This document shows, in pieces, positions 1 through 5,678 of a DNA stretch of 5,678 nt. The stretch spans positions 1 to 5,678 of the forward strand of contig CAZYWA010000517.1 in NCBI GenBank assembly GCA_964650975.1, in the 5' to 3' direction. Each line of letters opens with the position of its first letter. The first letter of the stretch is position 1. The position numbers and the translations under genes are program-made. Below the pieces are notes generated by a model, which did no database searches, was not told the DNA's origin, and saw nothing but the letters and a program-made list of their open reading frames with translations. This stretch comes from CAZYWA01 sp964650975 [NCBI: uncultured bacterium] (lineage in GTDB: Bacteria > JADJOY01).

Positions 1-245
1 TGCTGGTGGGGCGGATCGAGTTTCTCCCGCCCGCCGCCGAGCGTGACGCCATCGACGCCATCCGCGGCAGCCGCTCGCGCGACGAGCCCGTTCGGCTCGA
101 GGCCCGGCAGCGTCTCGATCGGTTTGGCCGGTTCCTGGAGGCCGTCGCCCGCCGCGTCGCGACGATCGCACCCGATCCGGAGACTCGCGCCGCGGCCGAA
201 GCCGAGGCAGGGATGAGCAGCGAGACGGGTCGGCGGAAAGGGTAG
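1..245 (+). CDS. C-terminal part of an unidentified protein (5' end outside window)
   Basis: An open frame enters from the left edge (first full codon CTG at 3-5) and ends at TAG 243-245, giving about 80 residues. A GTG lies at 6-8, but the frame is open to the edge, so this is most simply the tail of a longer gene rather than a small complete one. Most third positions are G or C, as in the neighbouring genes, which supports real coding. The peptide is rich in Arg, Ala and Glu. It has an amphipathic, probably helical stretch (about residues 10-60 of the visible part) and then a polar, probably disordered tail ending in GRRKG. There is no membrane segment, signal peptide or catalytic motif. 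I do not recognise the family and assign no function. The gene is convergent with the glutamate dehydrogenase gene, with 65 bp between the two stop codons. Confidence 0.6.
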   Translation, partial: LVGRIEFLPPAAERDAIDAIRGSRSRDEPVRLEARQRLDRFGRFLEAVARRVATIAPDPETRAAAEAEAGMSSETGRRKG

Positions 246-279
246 CCGCCCGGCGCCGTCGAGCCGCGCCGACGAGCGC

Positions 280-306
280 CCGGTCGGTGCGATCGCGCGC
301 GACCGG
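280..306. terminator. GC-rich inverted repeat between convergent genes, possible bidirectional terminator
   Basis: CCGGTCG (280-286) is perfectly complementary to CGACCGG (300-306), giving a 7-bp stem with a 13-nt loop. The loop itself contains the palindrome GCGATCGC (289-296). The repeat lies between the stop codons of two convergent genes (245 and 311), where a shared terminator would be expected. Neither side is followed by a T-run, so it does not match a canonical intrinsic terminator. It could act as an RNA 3'-end stabiliser, or termination here could depend on Rho. The call rests on position and symmetry only. Confidence 0.3.
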
Positions 307-310
307 TCCG

Positions 311-3300
311 TCAGCTCGGCGGTAGGGCGGACGCGAGGTCGAGGAGCGACTGGGTCGCCAGGTACGCGGCGTGCAAGTTGCGCGGCGCGCCGATCGCGCG
401 CAGCCGATCGACCGCGTCGAAGTAGCGGCGGGCCTCGGCCGACGTGGCGGTCACGACGTCGCTCGTGCTCGCGGCCGGCGTGCGTTGCAGCACGCGCGAC
501 GCGATGCGGTAGCGCGCGTCCTCGATCTGGTCGTCGAGGCGGCGGGCCGCGAGGCGGTCGAAGGCGTCGGCGAGCGGCGCCCGCTCCAGGAACGCGTGCA
601 GCTCGTTCAGGTGGAGCAGGGCGCTCACCTCGCCGTGGGCCGTGAGCGCGCGATCGGGCGGGGCGCCGGTCTCGGCCGAGAGCGCCTCGATCACGAAGAA
701 ATCGGCGAGCCCTTCCAGTCGCGCCACCGCTTGCAAAGCCTCGTCGGGAACGCACAGCCCGCGCAGCCGGTCGTCGTCCTTGGCGCGCCGCTCCGCCTCG
801 GCGGCCGACACCGTCGGTCCGACCGCCGCGAGGTGCGCCACGGTGCGCTCGCGGCAGCGGCTCGCTTCCGCCTCATCGGGCCGCAGGAACCGGTGACGTA
901 ACAGGTTCCAGCGCGTGGCCCGCGCCAGCACCGCGTTGCATCGAGCGAGCAGGCCGAGCACGGCGCTGGCGTCGACCCGCGGTGGCGTGAGCGCGAGCGC
1001 CGCCAGGTGGGCGAAGACCAGGGCGCCGCCCAGCACCGCGTCGGCGGCTCGCCAGGCACCCACCACCTGCTCGGGCGGGACGCCGGTCTCGTTCTCGATC
1101 TCGCTCACGAACGAGATGCCGCAGCGATTCACCACCAGGTTGGAGAGTCCCGTGGCCACGATCTCGCGGCGCAGCGGATGCGCCCCGACGGCATTCGGCG
1201 CCGCCCGCGTCACTGACTCGGGGAAGTAGGCACGCGCCAGATCGGCCGCGTCGGGCGCGTCGATCAGATCGCCCTGGATCAGCGCGTCGTAGATGCGCCG
1301 CTTCTCGTGGGCGATGAGCACCGCGAGCTGTGGCTTGAAGAAGCCGTGGCCGTCGCCGCGCTGGGTCTTGAGGTCGCGTTTCGAAAAGCCCTCGTTCTCG
1401 GCGTCGAGATGACCGGTGGCCACCAGCCGCCCGATCAGATCCTGGTACGGCTCGAACTGCACGCGGCTGCGTCGCTGATCGTAGGCGAGCACCAGAGCTT
1501 GCAGGCGGTTGTCGGTGAGCACGTGCTCGCAGATCTCGTCGGTAGCGGCGACCAGCGCCTGGTTCTCGGTGCCGAGGTCGATCTCGCCGCGCGCCCGTGC
1601 CGTGGTGAGCGCGATCTTCACGTTCACCTCGTGGTCGGAGCAGTCGACGCCGCCCGAGTTGTCGATCGCATCGGTGTGGACACGCACGCCGGCGGCCGAG
1701 AGCTCGATTCGCGCCGCTTGCGTGAGGCCCAGGTTCCCGCCCTCCGCCACCACCTTGCAGCGCATCTGGGTGGCGTCGACGCGCACCGCGTCGTTCGACT
1801 TGTCGCCGACTTCGGCGTGGGTCTCGCCCGACGCCTTCACGTAGGTGCCGATCCCGCCGTTCGTGAGCAGATCGACCGGGGCCGCGAGCAGCGCCCGGAT
1901 CAGCTCCTCGCCCGACGCGGTCTCGGCCGCGATGCCGAGCAGCATGCGCAGCGAGAGCGGCACCGGGATCGCCCGGCTGCGGCGCAGGAAGACCCCTCCA
2001 CCGGGCGAGATGGTGGACGCGTCGTAGCCGTCCCAGCCGAGCGCGGCCTGGAAGCAGCGCTCCCGCTCGGCGAACGACCGCTCGGGATCGGGATCGGGGT
2101 CGAGGAACACGTGCCGGTGATTGAAGGCGCCGATCAACCGGATCGTGCGGCTCATGAGCAGGCCGTTCCCGAACACGTCGCCGGACATGTCGCCGATCCC
2201 GACCACGGTGATGGGCTGGCGCTCGGGATCGACGCCCATCTCCCAGAAGTGCACCTTCGCGCACTCCCAGGCCCCGCGCGCGGTGATGCCGAGCTTCTTG
2301 TGGTCGTAGCCTCGGCTCCCGCCAGACGCGAAGGCGTCGCCCAGCCAGAAGCCGTAGCGCGCCGCGATTCCGTTCGCCACGTCCGAGTAGCTCGCGGTCC
2401 CCTTGTCGGCCGCGACCACGAAGTAGGGATCGTCGCCGTCGAGACGAACCACGCGGCGGGGCGGCTCGACGCCCTCGCCGACGCGGTTGTCGGTGACGTC
2501 GAGCAGCGCCGAGATGAAGGTCTGGTAGGCGTCGAGCGCGGCGGCGGCGAGTGCCGTCCTGTCGGGCGGCGGTGCGTTCAGGATGAATCCACCCTTGGCG
2601 CCCACCGGCACGATGATCGCGTTCTTCACCATCTGGGTCTTCATGAGCCCCAGCACCTCGGTGCGGAAGTCGTCGGGCCGGTCGCTGAAGCGAATGCCGC
2701 CGCGCGCGACGTCGCCGCCGCGCAGGTGGACGCCTTCCATGCCCGGCGCCAGCACGAAGATCTCGTGCGCGGGAGCGGGCCGCGGCACGCCCGGCACGCG
2801 CCGCGGGTCGATCTTGATGGCGAGAGCCCGGCTGCGCAGCGTGGCGTCGCGGTAGTGATTGGTGCGCACGCTCGCGGCCACCATGTCGCGCATCACGCGA
2901 AACACTTTGTAGTCGGTGGGATCCTCGATCGCTTCGATCGCCTGCGCCAAGGCACTCGCGATCTCGTCGTCCGCGTGGCGGCGCTCGTCCTCGCCGTGAT
3001 GCGGGTCGAAGCGGGTTTCGAACCAGCGCACCAGCGTGCGCGCGAGCTTGGCGCCGTTGAGCAAGCTGGTGGCGGCCGTGGCGCGGGACACGATCAACCC
3101 GAGCTGAAACGCGTGGTGAACGTACGCTCGCACGATCCAGACCTGCCGCCACGAGAGCCCGGCCGCGGTCATGAGGCCGTTCACCGGATCGTCCTCGCCC
3201 TCTCCCGAGAGCACGCGAGTCAGACCCTCGATGACCGCCACGTCGACCACTTTGGCGTCGAGCAGCTCGCCCTTCCGGCCCCGCACGCGAAACACGTGCA

Positions 3301-5152
3301 GGTGGCACGCGTCTCGCGTGCTGGGCGCGATGCGGAACGCCGCCTCGTCGATGACCTCGAGTGCCAGGTTCTTGAGCACCGGCATCACGGTGCCGAGGGT
3401 GATCGGCTCGCGGTGCGCGATGCGCAGCAGGGTCGCGCTCGGATCGCCGCCGTTCGGATCTCCCGGGTGCACGGCGCCGATCGCGAAGGGTCGCGAGTCG
3501 GTCACCGAAGCGAGCAGCGCGGCGTCCGCCGCGGCGCGCACCGGCGGCACCAGGTTCTGATAGGCGAGCGGGAATGCGTCGGCCCATTCCGGATCGGTGC
3601 CGGGTGCGAGCAACTCGGCGAGACGTTCGCTCCACGGCTTCAAGATCGCGAGCGCTTCCGCTTCGAGCTGCGCCGGCTCGGGCGGCTCGGCGGGGCGCGG
3701 CGCGGCATAGAGATAGACCTGGCGGAAGCCCTGCTCGGGTCTTGCCTCGCGGCGCTCCAGCACCCGGGTCGCGAGCCGCGCCTCCAGGTGGCGCACCACC
3801 TGGTCGAGCCCCTCGCTACTGAAGTAGCGGTCGGGAATCGCGAGCCCGATCGCCAGCAGCCGGCCGCTGAAGGTGGGCCGGAGCACGATCTTGAGCGTGT
3901 CCTGCGCATAGGCATCGAGCAGCGTGCGCAGCCCGGAGAGGATCGAGGCCGGGTCGTTGAGGAAGAGCTCCTCCTTGGGCAGTGCGTTGAAGAGGCTGGT
4001 GAGCTCGCGCTCGTCGAACGATCCCTCCACGACGCCGGCCCGATCCAGCATGCGGCGATGCTTGGTGCGCAGGATCGGAATCGCGGTGGGCTGCTCGAAG
4101 AGCGCCTTGCGGGTGTAGAGGCCCATGAACCGCTCCTCGCGGAGGAAGCGGCCGTTCTCGAAGACCCGGACGCTCACCGCGTCCATCGGCACGCGACGGT
4201 GGATGGGGCTCGGGCGCGAGGTCTTGTCGAGCACCAGGCGGCGCGCGAGCAGGATGCGGTCGCGGGTCGCGGGATCGAGCGAGTCGATGGGCGCCGGCTT
4301 GGCGAAGGAGCTGCGGGTCTCGTCGCGCAACAGTCCGAGGCCGCTCCCAGGTCGAAGGCGCGCCTTCCGCGCGCCTTCCGCGCCCTCGACCTCGTAGGTC
4401 CGCGCCGCCAGGAACGTGAAGTTCTCGTCGAGCAGCCAGCGCAAGAAATCGATCACCGCTTCGTCCGGCAACACGTCCGGCCCGGCGGGCGGCGCCGCCT
4501 CGGCGCTACCGAGCGCGTGTACCACCAGGTCGAGCATGCGGGTGCGCATCGCGTCGCGATCGGCCGACACGAGGTGCGCCGCCGCGAGCACCTCGAGGGC
4601 GGCGCTTTCCAGGGTCTCCTTCGAGAGGTCGCGAGCCAGCTGGACCTCGACGTGGATCAGCGACTCGTGGAGCGCCGCATCGGGCTCGGTGCTGGCGGGC
4701 GCGATCGACTGGACTGCGCCGTTCCCGTCGCGGCGCACCGCGAGGATCGGATGCAAGAGCAGCGTGGGCTCGAGCCCGAGCTCCGAGAGCAGCTGCTTCA
4801 GACTCTCGACCAGGAACGGCACGTCGCGCGTGTGGGTGCGCAGCACGCCGTTTCCGGGGAAGAGGGCGGTCGCACCGCTCGCGTCGAAGGCCGCGCGGCC
4901 GGCGCTCTGGGGACGCTCGGAAAGGAATCGGTAGCTCTCGGTGACGGCGCGGCTCAGCCGCGCGGGCTCGACGCCGCGATGGCGCTGTGTGAATCGTTCA
5001 CCGAGGAGCAGGGACACGAACGCACGCGCGCGATCGACACCGCCGAGAGCCGCGGTGTCGACCTGCGCCAGAAGCGCCTCGACGCCCGCCGCGTCCGGCG
5101 CCGCGCCGGACGCGGGACTCGATCCGGGTTGGGTATCGTTCATGGACGTCAT
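311..5152 (-). CDS. gdhB: NAD-specific glutamate dehydrogenase, large GDH-180 class
   Basis: This cytoplasmic enzyme oxidatively deaminates L-glutamate with NAD+ to 2-oxoglutarate, ammonium and NADH, normally a catabolic role. At 1613 residues it matches the usual 1,580-1,650 of the family (Pfam Bac_GDH). The N-terminal half has family-typical blocks at 111-141 (VPFLVES...LLLHPILAVRRD), 163-170, 239-255 (WLLDENFTFL) and 305-372 (including RFMGLYTRKALF); characterised members have ACT-like regulatory domains here. The catalytic core spans about 800-1200. RGGIRFSDR starts at 817. Lys843 (QMVKN) and Lys853 (GAKGGF) match the substrate-binding and catalytic lysines of smaller GDHs, Asp916 (AADKGTA) the catalytic aspartate, and Ser1172 (in NSGGVDCSDHEVN) a substrate-binding serine; these alignments are inferred. 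The glycine-rich NAD-binding turn GIGDMSGD starts at 985 and AEGGNLGLTQ at 1136. The helical C-terminal domain (about 1210-1613) is complete. Start ATG 5150-5152 has GGGGA 10 nt upstream; ATG 5141-5143 (three residues later) is possible. The gene stands alone, divergent from the HEAT-repeat gene. Symbol follows Pseudomonas usage; gdh2 and gdhZ are also used. Confidence 0.97.
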   Translation of the reverse strand: MTSMNDTQPGSSPASGAAPDAAGVEALLAQVDTAALGGVDRARAFVSLLLGERFTQRHRGVEPARLSRAVTESYRFLSERPQSAGRAAFDASGATALFPGNGVLRTHTRDVPFLVESLKQLLSELGLEPTLLLHPILAVRRDGNGAVQSIAPASTEPDAALHESLIHVEVQLARDLSKETLESAALEVLAAAHLVSADRDAMRTRMLDLVVHALGSAEAAPPAGPDVLPDEAVIDFLRWLLDENFTFLAARTYEVEGAEGARKARLRPGSGLGLLRDETRSSFAKPAPIDSLDPATRDRILLARRLVLDKTSRPSPIHRRVPMDAVSVRVFENGRFLREERFMGLYTRKALFEQPTAIPILRTKHRRMLDRAGVVEGSFDERELTSLFNALPKEELFLNDPASILSGLRTLLDAYAQDTLKIVLRPTFSGRLLAIGLAIPDRYFSSEGLDQVVRHLEARLATRVLERREARPEQGFRQVYLYAAPRPAEPPEPAQLEAEALAILKPWSERLAELLAPGTDPEWADAFPLAYQNLVPPVRAAADAALLASVTDSRPFAIGAVHPGDPNGGDPSATLLRIAHREPITLGTVMPVLKNLALEVIDEAAFRIAPSTRDACHLHVFRVRGRKGELLDAKVVDVAVIEGLTRVLSGEGEDDPVNGLMTAAGLSWRQVWIVRAYVHHAFQLGLIVSRATAATSLLNGAKLARTLVRWFETRFDPHHGEDERRHADDEIASALAQAIEAIEDPTDYKVFRVMRDMVAASVRTNHYRDATLRSRALAIKIDPRRVPGVPRPAPAHEIFVLAPGMEGVHLRGGDVARGGIRFSDRPDDFRTEVLGLMKTQMVKNAIIVPVGAKGGFILNAPPPDRTALAAAALDAYQTFISALLDVTDNRVGEGVEPPRRVVRLDGDDPYFVVAADKGTASYSDVANGIAARYGFWLGDAFASGGSRGYDHKKLGITARGAWECAKVHFWEMGVDPERQPITVVGIGDMSGDVFGNGLLMSRTIRLIGAFNHRHVFLDPDPDPERSFAERERCFQAALGWDGYDASTISPGGGVFLRRSRAIPVPLSLRMLLGIAAETASGEELIRALLAAPVDLLTNGGIGTYVKASGETHAEVGDKSNDAVRVDATQMRCKVVAEGGNLGLTQAARIELSAAGVRVHTDAIDNSGGVDCSDHEVNVKIALTTARARGEIDLGTENQALVAATDEICEHVLTDNRLQALVLAYDQRRSRVQFEPYQDLIGRLVATGHLDAENEGFSKRDLKTQRGDGHGFFKPQLAVLIAHEKRRIYDALIQGDLIDAPDAADLARAYFPESVTRAAPNAVGAHPLRREIVATGLSNLVVNRCGISFVSEIENETGVPPEQVVGAWRAADAVLGGALVFAHLAALALTPPRVDASAVLGLLARCNAVLARATRWNLLRHRFLRPDEAEASRCRERTVAHLAAVGPTVSAAEAERRAKDDDRLRGLCVPDEALQAVARLEGLADFFVIEALSAETGAPPDRALTAHGEVSALLHLNELHAFLERAPLADAFDRLAARRLDDQIEDARYRIASRVLQRTPAASTSDVVTATSAEARRYFDAVDRLRAIGAPRNLHAAYLATQSLLDLASALPPS
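4354..4381. repeat. 14-bp palindrome overlapping an 11-bp tandem duplication, inside the dehydrogenase gene
   Basis: Positions 4354-4367 form the perfect 14-bp palindrome GAAGGCGCGCCTTC. It overlaps two adjacent copies of GCGCCTTCCGC (4360-4370 and 4371-4381). The unit is 11 bp, not a multiple of three, yet the reading frame continues intact. The encoded stretch, about residues 256-267 (EGAEGARKARL), lies between the conserved WLLDENFTFL block and the PGSGLGLLR block, where related enzymes have a variable polar loop. The repeat is directly visible; any functional role is not supported. Confidence 0.6.
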
Positions 5153-5162
5153 TGTCGTTCAA

Positions 5163-5167
5163 TCCCC
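5163..5167 (-). promoter_or_regulatory. Weak ribosome binding site deciding the dehydrogenase start
   Basis: On the minus strand GGGGA (5167 down to 5163) lies 10 nt before ATG 5150-5152, and 19 nt before the alternative in-frame ATG 5141-5143. A second purine run, GGAGA (5175-5171), is 18 nt before the first ATG. The spacing of GGGGA favours the first ATG. Neither is a strong Shine-Dalgarno sequence, so the choice of start by three residues remains open. Confidence 0.35.
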
Positions 5168-5174
5168 GGGTCTC

Positions 5175-5200
5175 CGCCGAATCCTCGGACGCGCCGAATC
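5175..5200. repeat. 9-bp direct repeat in the divergent promoter region
   Basis: CGCCGAATC occurs at 5175-5183 and again at 5192-5200, identical over 9 bp and separated by 8 bp (17 bp start to start). It sits in the middle of the 81-bp spacer between two divergent genes, where a tandem regulator-binding site would be expected. A 9-bp match inside 81 bp of GC-rich DNA can also arise by chance, though the AAT core is less GC-biased than the surroundings. The repeat is seen directly; operator function is inference. Confidence 0.45.
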
Positions 5201-5233
5201 GCGCGAGGTCGCTTACGATCGTGGTCGAGTCCC

Positions 5234-5678
5234 ATGAGCGATTCCGGAACTTCCTCGCCGGCCGAGTCGGGTGCGGCGGCACCGAGCGCGGGCGCGCTCG
5301 AGCGGGCCGCGGGCTGGTCCGCGACCAGGCCTCTTCCCGCCGCGCTGCTCGACGAGCTGCTGCAGCTCTTGGCGCGCGCGCCGGCGGCTGGGCAGCGTGC
5401 CGTCGCCGATCAGCTGGTGCGGCTCGCTTCCGCGGACCCGCGGATCGAGGCGCGGCTGCGCGAGCGTCTCGACGATCGCGAGCCGCGCTCGCGCCGCATC
5501 GCGGCGTTCAGCCTCGCCCGGATCGGCGGCCGGGCCTCGCGGCTGGTGCCGGTCTTGATCGAGGCGCTGGGCGACGGGTCGAGCGACGTTCGCTGGGGTG
5601 CGCGCCACGCCATGTCGCTCATTCACGGCCGCCACGAGCGCCTGGTTCCAGCGCTGCTCGACGCGGCACGCTCCACGG
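5234..5678 (+). CDS. HEAT-repeat protein, N-terminal part (3' end outside window)
   Basis: An open frame from ATG 5234-5236 runs to the right edge with no stop, giving 148 residues plus one base. Residues 1-30 are Ser/Ala/Gly-rich and probably disordered, without a signal peptide or membrane segment. Residues about 35-66 form leucine-rich helices. From about residue 67 the protein shows paired-helix repeats of about 33-37 residues: one with RSRRIAAFSLARIGG (86-100), one with LVPVLIEALGDGSSDVRWGARHAM (104-127), and the start of a third with LVPALLDAAR (137-146). The D-x-x-V/S-R-x-x-A-A spacing is typical of HEAT/PBS-lyase-like repeats, which generally mediate protein binding; the partner is unknown. 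No good Shine-Dalgarno precedes the ATG (GAGG at 5205-5208 is 25 nt away), and no other start codon in this frame is better placed. The gene is divergent from the dehydrogenase gene across 81 bp. Catalytic or other domains may follow beyond the edge. Confidence 0.75.
   Translation, partial: MSDSGTSSPAESGAAAPSAGALERAAGWSATRPLPAALLDELLQLLARAPAAGQRAVADQLVRLASADPRIEARLRERLDDREPRSRRIAAFSLARIGGRASRLVPVLIEALGDGSSDVRWGARHAMSLIHGRHERLVPALLDAARST

Larger units (their letters stand above)
5153..5233. promoter_or_regulatory. 81-bp divergent intergenic region, presumed promoters of both flanking genes
   Basis: This is the only non-coding DNA between the start of the dehydrogenase gene (leftward) and the start of the HEAT-repeat gene (rightward), so it probably carries both promoters. 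Rightward, TACGAT (5214-5219) matches 4 of 6 positions of a sigma-70 -10 box, but no -35 hexamer is recognisable about 17 bp upstream, and the resulting leader would be only about 8 nt. Leftward, no convincing -10/-35 pair is visible. The region also contains the 8-bp palindrome ACGATCGT (5215-5222) and a 9-bp direct repeat, annotated separately. The regulatory call is by location, not by a clear motif. Confidence 0.4.

Noticed and set aside
371-901. 176-codon open frame on the plus strand opposite the dehydrogenase C-terminus
   Set aside because: Antisense shadow with Arg/Val/Gly-biased composition, no recognisable domain and no ribosome binding site.
2083-2102. Short GGGATC-type tandem repeat
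   Set aside because: It encodes the Asp-Pro repeat (DPDPDPE) after HVFL, which is a conserved feature of this dehydrogenase family, so it reflects protein sequence rather than a DNA element.
873-3635. 920-codon open frame on the same strand as, and inside, the dehydrogenase gene
   Set aside because: It is an alternative frame of a very GC-rich gene, where stop codons are rare. The translation is extremely Arg-rich with no domain, and the overlapping frame has clear family motifs along its whole length.
4416-4934. 172-codon plus-strand open frame opposite the dehydrogenase N-terminus
   Set aside because: Ser/Arg-rich antisense shadow typical of high-GC genes, with no supporting motif.
5138-5233. 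Possible extension of the HEAT-repeat frame upstream of ATG 5234
   Set aside because: The frame stays open upstream, but there is no ATG, GTG or TTG in it before it overlaps the dehydrogenase start, so the ATG at 5234 is the simplest start.
5213-5635. 140-codon minus-strand open frame opposite the HEAT-repeat gene
   Set aside because: The opposite strand encodes a coherent HEAT-repeat pattern; this frame is Arg-rich with no domain.

Overview
This 5.7 kb window is a very GC-rich (roughly 70% by eye), gene-dense stretch of bacterial chromosome. Synonymous third positions are mostly G or C in all three coding regions. One complete gene fills about 85% of it: a 1613-residue NAD-specific glutamate dehydrogenase of the large GDH-180 class, on the minus strand (311-5152). 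This class is known from Pseudomonas, Caulobacter, Streptomyces, mycobacteria and other high-GC bacteria. It fits a proteobacterium, myxobacterium-like lineage or other high-GC phylum but does not fix the taxon. No rRNA, tRNA, mobile-element, phage or CRISPR signal was seen.

Layout. Positions 1-245 (+) hold the 3' end of a gene that starts outside the window; it is hydrophilic and probably helical, with no recognised family. It converges on the dehydrogenase gene across a 65-bp spacer (246-310) that contains a GC-rich inverted repeat with no T-tract. The dehydrogenase gene occupies 311-5152 (-). An 81-bp spacer (5153-5233) separates its start from a divergent gene on the plus strand. That gene begins at ATG 5234, runs off the right edge, and encodes a HEAT-repeat protein (first 148 residues visible). 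The divergent spacer must hold the promoters unless transcription starts inside a gene, and it contains a 9-bp direct repeat.

Function. The dehydrogenase converts L-glutamate and NAD+ to 2-oxoglutarate, ammonium and NADH, linking amino-acid catabolism to the TCA cycle. All catalytic landmarks visible are intact, so it is probably an active enzyme. The two flanking genes have no established link to glutamate metabolism, and nothing here shows that the three work together.

Overall this looks like an ordinary housekeeping region. I found no convincing undescribed system. The points worth a second look are the direct repeats in the divergent spacer, the unidentified neighbours, a high local count of the palindrome CGATCG, and a small repeat/palindrome inside the dehydrogenase gene.
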